This document shows positions 16,857 to 25,736 of a DNA stretch of 64,000 nucleotides, in pieces. The notes under the pieces were generated by a model that saw only the letters and a list, made by a program, of their open reading frames with translations, did not search any database and was not told the origin of the DNA. Positions within the stretch are counted from its first letter, which is position 1, and each line of letters begins with the position of its first letter. A program made the position numbers and the translations under genes. The DNA lies in contig NZ_FUWJ01000001.1 of assembly GCF_900167455.1 (NCBI RefSeq), positions 682,001-746,000 of the forward strand, read 5' to 3'. Source of the DNA: Enhydrobacter aerosaccus (GTDB lineage Bacteria > Pseudomonadota > Alphaproteobacteria > Reyranellales > Reyranellaceae).

Positions 16857-18697
16857 GACGCAGCCTTGTCGAACGAAACCACCTTGGACTGGCCGATCTT
16901 CTGGGCGATATCGGCCGCGATGAAGCGCGCCGTGATCGGCGTGCCGTCATAGTGGAGGACGGGAACGAGCTTGCGCGCGTCGAGCGTGAACTCGTTCATG
17001 ATCATGGAGCGGAGCTGGCCGTCGCGGTTCTGCTCTACCACGAACACCTTGTCGTGCTCGTGGATGAAGTCCTCGACCGCCTGACTGAAGGGGAAGGACC
17101 GCACGCGCAGCGCGTTGACGTGGTTGCCGTCGGCCTCGAGATGGTCGAGCGCCTCTGCCATGGCCGGGCTGGTCGAGCCGAAATAGATCACGCCGTAGCG
17201 CGTCGGCTTGGGCGAAGAGTAGCGCAACGGCTGTGGCGCGATCTTCGCCGCGGTCGCGAACTTCTTCTGCAACCGCTCCATGTTGCGCACATAGACCGGG
17301 CCTTCCTCGGAATAGCGCGCGTACTCATCCTTGGTCGTGCCGCGGGTAAAGTACGAACCCTTGGTGGGATGCGTGCCGGGATAGGTGCGGTAGGGGATGC
17401 CGTCGCCGTCGACGTCGAGATAGCGGCCGAAGTTCTTGCCGGCCTCCAGTTCCGCCGCGGTCATCACCTTGCCACGGTCGTGGACGCGCTTGTCGTCCCA
17501 TTCGAACGGCTTGCAGAGGCGATGGTTCATGCCGATGTCGAGATCGGTCATGACGAAGATCGGCGTCTGCAGCCGGTCGGCGAGATCGAGTGCCTCGGCG
17601 GTGAACTCGAAGCATTCCCGCGGATCTTCCGGGAACAGCAGCACGTGCTTGGTGTCGCCGTTGGAGGCGTAGGCGCAGGACAGCAGGTCAGACTGCTGCG
17701 TGCGTGTCGGCATGCCGGTCGAGGGACCGCCGCGCTGCACGTTCACGATCACTGCCGGCACTTCGGCGAAGTAAGCGAGGCCGATGAACTCGGTCATCAG
17801 CGAGATGCCCGGGCCCGAGGTCGCGGTGAAGGCGCGCGCGCCGTTCCAGCCGGCGCCGATCACCATGCCGATCGAGGCCAGCTCGTCCTCGGCCTGCACG
17901 ATGGCGTACCTGGCCTTGCCCGTCTCCTTGTCGTGGCGCAGCCGCTTGCAATGGGCCGCGAAGGCTTCGGCCAGCGAGGAGGAGGGCGTGATCGGGTACC
18001 AGGCGCAGACCGTGGCGCCACCATAGACCGCGCCCAGCGCCGCCGCGCTGTTGCCCTCGACGAAGATGCGGTTGCCGACATTGTCGGCACGGCGGACCTT
18101 GAGCTTCACCGACGCCGGATCGAGATGCTGCTTAGCCCAGTCGCGGCCGAGATGCAGCGCCTTGACGTTGGAATCGAGCAGCTTCTCCTTGCCCTTGTAC
18201 TGCTCGCCGAACAGCCGTTCGATCTCGGCCGGATCGATATCCAGCAGCACCGACAGCGCGCCGACATAGATGATGTTCTTGAACAGCTGCCGCTGGCGGG
18301 CGTCGGTGTAGGTGGCGTTGCAGATCGCCGTCAGCGGCACACCGATGACGTTGATGTCCTCGCGAAAGGCGGAGGAGGGCATCGGCTTGGTCGAATCGTA
18401 GAACAGGTATCCGCCCGGCTCGATCTCCTTGACGTCCTGCGCCCAGGTCTGCGGGTTCATGGCCACCATGAGATCGACGCCACCGCGCCGGCCGAGATAG
18501 CCCTTCTCGGTGACCCGGACCTCGTACCAGGTCGGCAGGCCCTGGATGTTCGACGGGAAGATGTTGCGCGGGCTGACGGGGACGCCCATGCGCAGGATCG
18601 AGCGGGCGAATAGCTCGTTGGCCGAGGCCGATCCGGATCCGTTGACGTTCGCGAACTTGACGACGAAATCGTTAACGGCAGTCAGTGCTTGCGGCAT
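16853..18697 (-). CDS. korA: 2-oxoacid:acceptor oxidoreductase alpha subunit (KorA, gamma-alpha fusion)
   Basis: A 614-residue subunit fusing the gamma domain (residues about 10-190, GSGSASANELFARSILRMG and GYLGRRGGVDLMVAMN) to the pyrimidine-binding alpha domain (ATVCAWYPITPSSSLAE, GPGISLMTEFIG, NVQRGGPSTGMPTRT). ATG 18697 overlaps the end of the upstream flavoprotein gene by 16 bases, with a weak CGGAG ribosome site. An in-frame upstream ATG (18781) lies deep inside that gene and is rejected. KorA and KorB form the catalytic core. No CoA- or ferredoxin-domain is fused to it. Confidence 0.9.
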   Translation of the reverse strand: MPQALTAVNDFVVKFANVNGSGSASANELFARSILRMGVPVSPRNIFPSNIQGLPTWYEVRVTEKGYLGRRGGVDLMVAMNPQTWAQDVKEIEPGGYLFYDSTKPMPSSAFREDINVIGVPLTAICNATYTDARQRQLFKNIIYVGALSVLLDIDPAEIERLFGEQYKGKEKLLDSNVKALHLGRDWAKQHLDPASVKLKVRRADNVGNRIFVEGNSAAALGAVYGGATVCAWYPITPSSSLAEAFAAHCKRLRHDKETGKARYAIVQAEDELASIGMVIGAGWNGARAFTATSGPGISLMTEFIGLAYFAEVPAVIVNVQRGGPSTGMPTRTQQSDLLSCAYASNGDTKHVLLFPEDPRECFEFTAEALDLADRLQTPIFVMTDLDIGMNHRLCKPFEWDDKRVHDRGKVMTAAELEAGKNFGRYLDVDGDGIPYRTYPGTHPTKGSYFTRGTTKDEYARYSEEGPVYVRNMERLQKKFATAAKIAPQPLRYSSPKPTRYGVIYFGSTSPAMAEALDHLEADGNHVNALRVRSFPFSQAVEDFIHEHDKVFVVEQNRDGQLRSMIMNEFTLDARKLVPVLHYDGTPITARFIAADIAQKIGQSKVVSFDKAAS

Positions 18698-20505
18698 GCA
18701 TGCTCCGCGTGAGTCATTTCCATGTAGTACTTGCGCATGTCCCACGCACCGGTCGGGCAGCGCTCGGCGCACAATCCGCAATGCAGGCAGACATCCTCGT
18801 CCTTGACCATGACGCGGCCGGTCTTGAGGCCGTCGCCGACATACAGATCCTGCGTCGGATTGGGCGCCGGCGCATTGAGCCGGCCGCGCAGGTCCTTCTC
18901 GTCACCGTTCTCGGTGAAGGTGATGCAATCCATCGGACAGATATCGACGCAGGCGTCGCACTCGATGCAGAGCTTGCCCGTGAACACGGTCTGCACGTCG
19001 CAGTTCAGGCAGCGCTGCGCTTCCTTGAAGGCAAGCTCGGGATCGAAGCCGAGCTCGACCTCGGCCATGATGTCCTTCAGCGCATCGAGCTTCGGCCGAT
19101 GCGGAACCTTGAAGCGATGGTCGACAGTCGGAGCGTTGTCGTAGCTCCACTCGTGGATGCCCATCTTCTGGCTGACGATGTTGACGCCCGGAGCGGGGCG
19201 CTCCTCGACATTCTCGCCGGACAGCAGCTTGTGGATCGAGGTCGCGGCCTCGTGCCCGTGCGCGGCGGCCCAGATGATGTTCTTGGGGCCGAATGCGGCG
19301 TCGCCGCCGAAGAACACGTTCTTCACCGTGCTCTGCAGGGTCTTCTCGTCGAGCTGGGGCAGACCCCAGCGGTCGAACTCGATGCCGGCGTCCTTCTCGA
19401 TCCAGGGGAAGGCATTTTCCTGGCCGATCGCGACAAGGACGTCGTCGCACTCGTGGAACTCGTCGGGTTCGCCCGACGGTACCAGCGAGCGGCGGCCCTT
19501 GGCGTCGTATTCGGCCTTCACCTTCTCGAACAGCACGCCTTTGATCTTGCCGTTGTCGTGCTTCACTTCCTTGGGCACCAGGAAGTTCAGGATGGGGATG
19601 TCCTCGCCCATCGCGTCTTCCTTCTCCCATGGCGAGGCCTTCATCTCCTCGAAGCCGGAACGGACGATCACCTTCACGTCCTCGCCGCCGAGCCGGCGCG
19701 CGGTGCGGCAGCAATCCATCGCGGTGTTGCCGCCACCCAGCACGATCACGCGCTTGCCGACTTTGGTCGTGTGGCCGAACGATACTGACGACAGCCAGTC
19801 GATGCCGATATGGATATTGGCCGCCGCTTCCTTGCGGCCGGGAACGTCCAGCTCGCGGCCGCGCGGTGCGCCGCAACCGACGAACACCGCGTCGTAGCCC
19901 TCGGCCGTCAGCTTCTTCAGCGAGTCGACGCGCTGGTGACGGAACTCGATGTTGCCGATGCCAGTGATGAAGCCGACTTCCTGATCAATCACCGACTCGG
20001 GCAGGCGGAAGTGGGGGATCTGGGTGCGGATGAAGCCGCCCAGCTTGGGATCCTGATCGTAGATCACGATCTCATAACCCAGCACGGCAAGATCCCGCGC
20101 CACGGTCAGCGAGGAGGGGCCACCGCCGACGCAGGCCACACGCTTGCCGTTCTTGGCCGGCGCCTTGGGCATGCGCGTGCCGATGTCGTCATCCTTGTAA
20201 TCGGCGGCGACGCGCTTCAGGCGGCAGATCGCCACCGGCTCCTTCTTGCCTTTGACCAGCGTCTCGTCCTCGACGCGGCTGCGGCGGCAAGCCGGTTCGC
20301 AGGGGCGATCACAGGTCCGGCCCAGGATTCCGGGGAAGACGTTCGACTTCCAGTTGATCATGTAGGCATCGGAATACCGGCCATGGGCGATGAGCCTTAT
20401 GTATTCCGGAACCGGCGTGTGCGCCGGGCAGGCCCACTGGCAGTCGACGACCTTGTGGAAATAGTCGGGATTCGAGATGTCTGTCGGCTTCAAAACTGAA
20501 CTCAC
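18682..20505 (-). CDS. korC: GltD-like FAD/NAD(P) oxidoreductase with C-terminal 2[4Fe-4S] ferredoxin domain (KorC-like)
   Basis: A 607-residue electron-transfer subunit starting at GTG 20505. The N-terminal cysteine region (CQWACPAHTPV, CDRPCEPACRR) resembles glutamate synthase small subunit. Next come an FAD site (VGGGPSSLTVARDLA), an NAD(P) site (VLGGGNTAMDCCRTARRLG) and a second flavin motif (FFGGDAAFGPK). The C-terminus adds two ferredoxin motifs, CIECDACVDICPMD and CLHCGLCAERCPTGAW. The same layout is known from the KorC subunit of the Azoarcus evansii 2-oxoglutarate:NADP+ oxidoreductase. It is first in the operon and overlaps korA, so it should pass electrons between KorAB and NAD(P). 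Confidence 0.88.
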   Translation of the reverse strand: MSSVLKPTDISNPDYFHKVVDCQWACPAHTPVPEYIRLIAHGRYSDAYMINWKSNVFPGILGRTCDRPCEPACRRSRVEDETLVKGKKEPVAICRLKRVAADYKDDDIGTRMPKAPAKNGKRVACVGGGPSSLTVARDLAVLGYEIVIYDQDPKLGGFIRTQIPHFRLPESVIDQEVGFITGIGNIEFRHQRVDSLKKLTAEGYDAVFVGCGAPRGRELDVPGRKEAAANIHIGIDWLSSVSFGHTTKVGKRVIVLGGGNTAMDCCRTARRLGGEDVKVIVRSGFEEMKASPWEKEDAMGEDIPILNFLVPKEVKHDNGKIKGVLFEKVKAEYDAKGRRSLVPSGEPDEFHECDDVLVAIGQENAFPWIEKDAGIEFDRWGLPQLDEKTLQSTVKNVFFGGDAAFGPKNIIWAAAHGHEAATSIHKLLSGENVEERPAPGVNIVSQKMGIHEWSYDNAPTVDHRFKVPHRPKLDALKDIMAEVELGFDPELAFKEAQRCLNCDVQTVFTGKLCIECDACVDICPMDCITFTENGDEKDLRGRLNAPAPNPTQDLYVGDGLKTGRVMVKDEDVCLHCGLCAERCPTGAWDMRKYYMEMTHAEHACRKH

Positions 20506-20511
20506 TTCGGG

Positions 20512-20526
20512 GCTGCGGACCGCAGC
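20512..20526. promoter_or_regulatory. 15-bp palindrome just upstream of korC
   Basis: GCTGCGG-A-CCGCAGC is a perfect 7-1-7 palindrome ending 6 bases before the GTG start of the flavoprotein gene. No Shine-Dalgarno sequence is visible there. It could be a repressor operator or, in the mRNA, a hairpin at the ribosome site. Confidence 0.45.
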
Positions 20527-20645
20527 GGCCGAGCTGGAATAAACGACGATTCACACTAACGCAAACAGGGTGCGCATTGGGGAGACTCGTACCCGTCACG
20601 TCAAGGATTCTATGTGCGATATGGTTGCTGCAGGACGGCAATTCC

Positions 20646-21476
20646 TTATGCGACAAAAGGTTTATCCCCAATCGATGGACGCGAACGATAGCGGCTGGGC
20701 GCGGTACCAGCCGCCCGTCGAAACATGGCGCTGAAGGCACTCACGCTTTCGTAGCCGAGTTCGAGCGCGACGCGGGTGACGGGCTCGCCACTACCGAGCC
20801 GACCCATCGCCTCCAGCACCCGTGCCTGTTGCCGCCAGGCGCCGAAGCTCAGCCCCGTCTGGCTCTGAAATTGTCTGGCGAGGGTGCGGGTGCTCAGATT
20901 CGCCGTGCCAGCCCATGCCTCGAGCGGCCGCGCGTCGCCCGGTGTTTCGAGCAGGGCCTGGCAGATCGCCCGCAGTCTGGCATCTCGCGGCATCGGTAAT
21001 TGCAGCGGCAAAGATTGCAGCCCACTCAATTCGGCAAGGATGAGGGCGACGACATGCCCGGCCGGTCCGGCCTCGTCGTAGTGCAGAGGCAATTCTGTGG
21101 CGCGCACGATGAGCTCACGCAACAGGCCCGACACCGGCAGAACGCGGCACTCCCGAGGCATGAAGGCTGCCGCGTCATTGCGCAGGTAAAGCGTCCGCAT
21201 CCGCACCTCGCCGAGCATGGCGATGCTGTGGGTCACGCCGGCGGGCATCCACAGCGCCCGCTGCGGCGGCACCACCCAGACGCTGTCGTCCGTGGCGACC
21301 CGCATGGTGCCCGCGGTCGCGTGGATCAGCTGGGCACGCTCATGGCGGTGCGGAAGGATCTCGGACCCGGGCGCGAAATCCTTGGGCATCGCGGCCAGCG
21401 CGCGCGGGACACACTGGTAATCGTCGGCATTCGTCGACCGCGTACCGGTGGCCTGTGCTTGTCCTTTTCGCGACAT
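20646..21476 (-). CDS. AraC-family transcriptional regulator with N-terminal cupin domain
   Basis: A 276-residue regulator. The N-terminal cupin-like domain (EILPHRHERAQLIHA, WVVPPQRALWMPAGVTHSI) and the C-terminal double helix-turn-helix (NLSTRTLARQFQSQTGLSF; VTRVALELGYESVSAFSAMFRR) follow the AraC layout of short effector-binding regulators such as NimR. ATG 21476 was chosen. The frame is open further upstream to 21578, but that would enter the promoter region of the divergent gene. Only 67 bases separate it from the MFS transporter on the other strand, so it most likely controls that gene and itself. Confidence 0.9.
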   Translation of the reverse strand: MSRKGQAQATGTRSTNADDYQCVPRALAAMPKDFAPGSEILPHRHERAQLIHATAGTMRVATDDSVWVVPPQRALWMPAGVTHSIAMLGEVRMRTLYLRNDAAAFMPRECRVLPVSGLLRELIVRATELPLHYDEAGPAGHVVALILAELSGLQSLPLQLPMPRDARLRAICQALLETPGDARPLEAWAGTANLSTRTLARQFQSQTGLSFGAWRQQARVLEAMGRLGSGEPVTRVALELGYESVSAFSAMFRRAAGTAPSRYRSRPSIGDKPFVA

Positions 21477-21543
21477 AAGTTGGCATTCTAGCGTAAGACA
21501 GCCAAGGGCGTCCCGCTTATTCTTGTGGACGAGGAGACGCCCA

Positions 21544-22731
21544 ATGAAGTTCAGCAGCCCGACCTCTCTCCTGCTCAACCTTGGCCATGCGCTCGATCAC
21601 TGGGTGCTGGCGATCTTTCTCTATACCGTCAGCGTGATTGCCGGCGTGTGGGTCGCCGACTGGAAGGAGCTGACGCCCTATGCCTTCGGCGCCTCGTTCA
21701 TGTTCGGCGCCGGCTCGATCGTGTCGGGCAAGCTCGGCGACCAGTGGGGCCGACGGGCGATGATGATCCTGTTCTTCGCCGGCATGGGCCTGTCTTGTCT
21801 CGTCATCGCCCTGTGCCAGAACAAGTGGCAGATCGGCGTGGCGCTGACGGTGATGGGCGCGTTCGCCTCGGTCTATCATCCGGTCGGCATCCCCATGCTG
21901 GTGCAGCGCGCCGAGAGGCCGGGCCTCGTGATCGGCGTCAATGGACTGATCGGCAATCTCGGCATCGCCATTGGCTCCAGCGTCTCGGTCCTGCTGGCGA
22001 CGCGCTTCGGCTGGCAGATGGCTTACATCGTTCCGGGCATGATCTGTCTCGTGGGCGCCGTGCTGTTCGCCGTGCTCGTGCCGCGGGAGCAGGAAGCGCC
22101 GGCCAAGCGGAAATCCCGCACGCTCGACCTGCCTCCTGGCGTGATGGCGCGCATCTTCTTCATCATGACCTGCGCGGCCGTCTCGGGAAGCATCGTGTTC
22201 AACTTCACGACCAACTCCAACGGCGAAATGTTGAAGGCGCGATTGACCGAACTCGCGGCCGATCCATGGCTGCTCAGCCTGGTCCTGCTGGGCGTCTTCA
22301 CGGTCGCGTCTCTTGCCCAGATCGGCGTCGGGATGCTGATCGATCGCTTCCCATTGAAGGCAGTGTATTTGCCGATCGTCGTGGCCCAGATTCCCCTGTT
22401 CATGCTCGCTGCCTATGCCGACGGCTGGGGACTCGTGGCGGTCACGACCTTGTTCATGGTGTTCGTGTTCGGCGCCATTCCCTTCACCGACGCGATGATC
22501 GTCCGCTATGTCGACGATCGCCTCCGCAGTCGTGTGACGGGCATGCGGCTTGCGATCGGCTTCGGTGTGAGTTCGCTCGTCGTCGCCGCAATCGGTCCGT
22601 CGGTGAAGGCTGCGGGCTTTCCCACGCTTCTGATGATGCTGGCCGGCGTCGCGGCCTGCACCGTAATCGCAATCGCCTTTTTGCCAAGCGAACGCGAGCA
22701 TCCAGTGGCAGCGCTCAAGCCGGCAGAGTAA
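21544..22731 (+). CDS. MFS transporter, fosmidomycin-resistance-like
   Basis: A 395-residue carrier with about twelve helices. ATG 21544 follows GAGGAG. LGHALDHWVLAIFLYTVS at the start, GKLGDQWGRRAMMI in loop 2 and ASVYHPVGIPML in helix 5 are typical of the FSR-like branch, several members of which export drugs or small acids. The divergent AraC-type regulator next door is a common arrangement for an inducible exporter. The substrate is not identifiable. It is followed 25 bases later by an unrelated binding-protein gene with its own ribosome site. Confidence 0.87.
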   Translation: MKFSSPTSLLLNLGHALDHWVLAIFLYTVSVIAGVWVADWKELTPYAFGASFMFGAGSIVSGKLGDQWGRRAMMILFFAGMGLSCLVIALCQNKWQIGVALTVMGAFASVYHPVGIPMLVQRAERPGLVIGVNGLIGNLGIAIGSSVSVLLATRFGWQMAYIVPGMICLVGAVLFAVLVPREQEAPAKRKSRTLDLPPGVMARIFFIMTCAAVSGSIVFNFTTNSNGEMLKARLTELAADPWLLSLVLLGVFTVASLAQIGVGMLIDRFPLKAVYLPIVVAQIPLFMLAAYADGWGLVAVTTLFMVFVFGAIPFTDAMIVRYVDDRLRSRVTGMRLAIGFGVSSLVVAAIGPSVKAAGFPTLLMMLAGVAACTVIAIAFLPSEREHPVAALKPAE

Positions 22732-22756
22732 GACTCCTCCCCAATAGGGAGGAAGA

Positions 22757-23731
22757 ATGCTGAAAAGACGGGCTGTGCTGGCCGGCGCCAGCGGTTGGAC
22801 GATCGTGGCTGCAAGTGCGGTGCGCGCTCAGTCCTGGCCAAGCCAGCAGGTGAAGATCGTCGTGCCGTATCCTGCCGGCGGAGCGACCGACACGGCCGGG
22901 CGCGTCGTCGCCGAGAAGATGAGCCAACAGCTCGGCCAGCAGGTCATCGTCGAGAATCGCGGCGGCGGCAACACCATCATCGGCATGGAGGTCGTCGCCA
23001 AGGCCAAGCCCGATGGTCATACCTTGCTTCTGGGCACGACAACGTTGGCGACCAACGCCGCTCTCGGCCTCAAGCAGCCGTTCGAACCGCTCAAGGATTT
23101 CCAGCCGGTGTCCATGATCGCCGACATCCCGGATCTTATTGCCATCAACAAGGACGTGCCGGCCCGAAACTACGCGGAGTTCGCCGAATGGGTGAACAAG
23201 CAGCCGCAGCGCGTGCGCTACAGCTGCTCGGGCGTCGGCAACCAGCCTCATCTCTGGGCGGAGCTCTTCCGCACCCGCAACAAGCTCAATCTCGAAGTCG
23301 TGGGCTACAAGGGTGCCGCCGACGCCATCCGCGATGCAATGGCGGGTCACGTGCCCGCCGTCGTCGACGTGGTACTGCCGAGTGGAAATCATGTGAAGGC
23401 CGGTCGCCTGACAGGCCTCGTCGTGGCATCGGCGCAACGCTCCCCGGTCTGCCCCGATGTGCCGACCGTGGGCGAGCTCGGCATGAAGGATATGGAGGGA
23501 GCCGTCTATTACGGCATCGTGGCGCCGGCTGGCATTCCGCAGCCCGTGCTCGAGCGGCTCAATGCCTTGTGCCTCGACGTCGTCAGGGATGCCGAGGTGA
23601 AGAAGAAATTCGCCGAGCTGGGCTTCTTCACCACCGGCAGCTCGCCCCAAGCCTATCTGGACAAGCTCAAGGCCGAAACGGCGCGCTGGACCCAGGTGGT
23701 GAAGGACAACAACATCAAGATCGAGAGCTAG
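22757..23731 (+). CDS. Tripartite tricarboxylate transporter binding protein, TctC/Bug family (orphan)
   Basis: A 324-residue periplasmic protein with a signal peptide (MLKRRAVLAGASGWTIVAAS..., cleavage near VRA, residue 23) and a GGGAGGAAGA ribosome site. The Bug motifs are plain: VKIVVPYPAGGATD, the IVENRGGGNTIIG loop, RYSCSGVGNQPHL, and DVPTVGELGMKDMEG. Bug proteins bind carboxylates and amides for TctAB permeases. No tctA or tctB is in the window, so it is one of the orphan receptors common in these genomes. It may serve the alkyl sulfatase gene 43 bases downstream (inference). Confidence 0.9.
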   Translation: MLKRRAVLAGASGWTIVAASAVRAQSWPSQQVKIVVPYPAGGATDTAGRVVAEKMSQQLGQQVIVENRGGGNTIIGMEVVAKAKPDGHTLLLGTTTLATNAALGLKQPFEPLKDFQPVSMIADIPDLIAINKDVPARNYAEFAEWVNKQPQRVRYSCSGVGNQPHLWAELFRTRNKLNLEVVGYKGAADAIRDAMAGHVPAVVDVVLPSGNHVKAGRLTGLVVASAQRSPVCPDVPTVGELGMKDMEGAVYYGIVAPAGIPQPVLERLNALCLDVVRDAEVKKKFAELGFFTTGSSPQAYLDKLKAETARWTQVVKDNNIKIES

Positions 23732-23774
23732 GGTTCGACCTGGTCCTGGGCGAGTCACGGAAGGAAAGTTCGGA

Positions 23775-25730
23775 ATGTCTGCAGGCTCCGCGGTGCCGGT
23801 ACCGTCAACCCATCTCGATGCGGCACGGGATGCCGATCCAGCAACACGCGCAGCCAACAAGGCAATGGCCGCCAAGCTGCCCTTCGGGGACACGCGCGAC
23901 TTCGAAGCGGCCAAGCGTGGACTGATCGCGCCGGTACCGGATGGCATGGTGCGTACGGAGAGCGGCACCGTGCTCTGGAACCTGTCGGAGTATGCCTTCA
24001 TCGATGGCGATCTTGCGCCGGCGACCGTGAATCCGAGCCTTTGGCGCATGGCGCGGCTCAATCTCGCCAACGGCCTGTTCAAGGTCGCGGACCGCGTCTA
24101 TCAGCTGCGCGGCTTCGACATCTCCAACATGACGGTGCTGGAAGGGGAGTCGGGCCTGATCCTGATCGATCCGCTGACGACCGCCGAGGTCGCGCGTGCG
24201 GCCCTGGCGCTCTATTTCGGGCATAGGCCGAGGAAGCCTGTCGTCGCCGTCATCTATACCCATAGCCATATCGATCATTACGGTGGCGTTCGCGGCGTCG
24301 TCGACGAGGCCGACGTCAAGGCCGGGAAGGTGGCCATTATCGCACCGTCCGGCTTCATGGAGGCGATCTCCGGCGAGAATGTCCTGGCCGGCCTGCCGAT
24401 GATCCGTCGTGCCCAGTTCCAGTTCGGCCATCTGCTGCCGCGGGGCCCACGGGGACAGGTCGATGCCGGCCTCGGCAAAGGAGTGGCTCGCGGCACACCA
24501 GGCCTGATCGCGCCGACGATGACGATCGAGAAGCCGGTCGAGGAGCACACGATCGACGGGATCCGGATCATCTTCCAGCTGGCGCCCGAGACAGAGGCAC
24601 CGGCTGAGATGCACATGTTCTATCCGCAGCTCGGCGTGCTCAACATGGCCGAGAATGCCTGCCCGGTGCTGCACAACTTCATACCGCTGCGCGGCGCCGT
24701 GGCGCGTGATCCGCGCATCTGGGCCAAGTACATCAACGACGCCATCGAGTTTTATGGTCCGCACACGGAGGTGCTGATCGGGCAGCATCACTGGCCGACC
24801 TGGGGACGCGCCGCGGTAATCGATTATCTCGAGGCCCAGCGCGATCTCTACAAGCACATCCACGACCAGACCCTGCGCCTGATGAACAAGGGATGGCGGC
24901 CGGCCGAGATCGCGGAGGCGATCGATCTGCCGCCCGGGTTGGCCGAACGCTGGTCGGTTCGCGGTTACTACGGCACGGTCAGCCACAATGTGAAGGCCGT
25001 CTATCAGCGATATCTGTCGTGGTACGATGGCAATCCCTGCAATCTCCATCCGCTGCCGCCGGCGCCGGCGGCGCGCAAGTTCGTCGAATACATGGGCGGC
25101 GCGGCAGCGGTCGTCGAGCGGGCCCGCGCCGACTTCGCCAAAGGCGAGTTCCGATGGGTGGCGCAGGTGATGAAGGAAGTCGTCTACGCCGAGCCCGACA
25201 ACCAGGAAGCGCGTGCCCTCTGTGCGGATGCGCTGGAGCAGATGGGCTATCAGGCCGAGTCGGCAACCTGGCGCAACGCCTTCCTCTATGGGGCGCAGGA
25301 ACTGCGCCACGGTGTATTCCAGTTGCCGAATCGGGTCACCATGGCGGCCGACACGATCGCGGGCCTCAGCACCGACATCTTCTTCGACATGCTGGAAATC
25401 CGCTTGGATCCGCAGAAGGCCGCCGGCCAGTCGATGGTGGTGAACTGGCACTTCACCGATCGTTCGGAGAAGCTGGTTCTGACCCTCAGCAACTGCACGC
25501 TGACGCATCGGCTGGGGGCATGGTCGGATCGCGCCACCGTTTCCATCACGACGACGCGAGCCACACTCGACTCGATCGTCCTGGGAAAGATCAAGGTCCC
25601 TGAGGCCCTGATGTCCGGCGCTCTCCGGATAGAGGGGGAGGCGCCGAGACTGGCTGCCTTGTTCGCCATGCTCGATCCGGCTGCCGGGATGATGTTCGAT
25701 ATCCTGACGCCGGGCGAGGGTCGCGGCTGA
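23775..25730 (+). CDS. Linear primary alkyl sulfatase, SdsA1/BDS1-like
   Basis: A 651-residue class III (metallo-beta-lactamase fold) sulfatase, close to the length of Pseudomonas SdsA1. Zn ligands appear in THSHIDHYGG (H163, H165, D167, H168) and downstream in the MAENACPVLHN and IGQHHWPTWG segments. The alkyl-sulfatase dimerisation domain follows (GTVSHNVKAVYQRYLSWYD), then a C-terminal SCP2-like lipid-binding domain (about residues 530-650). It should release sulfate and an alcohol from alkyl sulfates such as SDS. It has no signal peptide, unlike SdsA1, so it probably acts in the cytoplasm. Converges on the cyclase gene. Confidence 0.9.
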   Translation: MSAGSAVPVPSTHLDAARDADPATRAANKAMAAKLPFGDTRDFEAAKRGLIAPVPDGMVRTESGTVLWNLSEYAFIDGDLAPATVNPSLWRMARLNLANGLFKVADRVYQLRGFDISNMTVLEGESGLILIDPLTTAEVARAALALYFGHRPRKPVVAVIYTHSHIDHYGGVRGVVDEADVKAGKVAIIAPSGFMEAISGENVLAGLPMIRRAQFQFGHLLPRGPRGQVDAGLGKGVARGTPGLIAPTMTIEKPVEEHTIDGIRIIFQLAPETEAPAEMHMFYPQLGVLNMAENACPVLHNFIPLRGAVARDPRIWAKYINDAIEFYGPHTEVLIGQHHWPTWGRAAVIDYLEAQRDLYKHIHDQTLRLMNKGWRPAEIAEAIDLPPGLAERWSVRGYYGTVSHNVKAVYQRYLSWYDGNPCNLHPLPPAPAARKFVEYMGGAAAVVERARADFAKGEFRWVAQVMKEVVYAEPDNQEARALCADALEQMGYQAESATWRNAFLYGAQELRHGVFQLPNRVTMAADTIAGLSTDIFFDMLEIRLDPQKAAGQSMVVNWHFTDRSEKLVLTLSNCTLTHRLGAWSDRATVSITTTRATLDSIVLGKIKVPEALMSGALRIEGEAPRLAALFAMLDPAAGMMFDILTPGEGRG

Positions 25731-25736
25731 TCCGCG

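Noticed and set aside
23805-25508. 567-codon minus-strand frame antisense to the alkyl sulfatase
   Set aside because: Composition typical of antisense frames in high-GC DNA. The sense frame has complete Zn-binding and dimerisation motifs.
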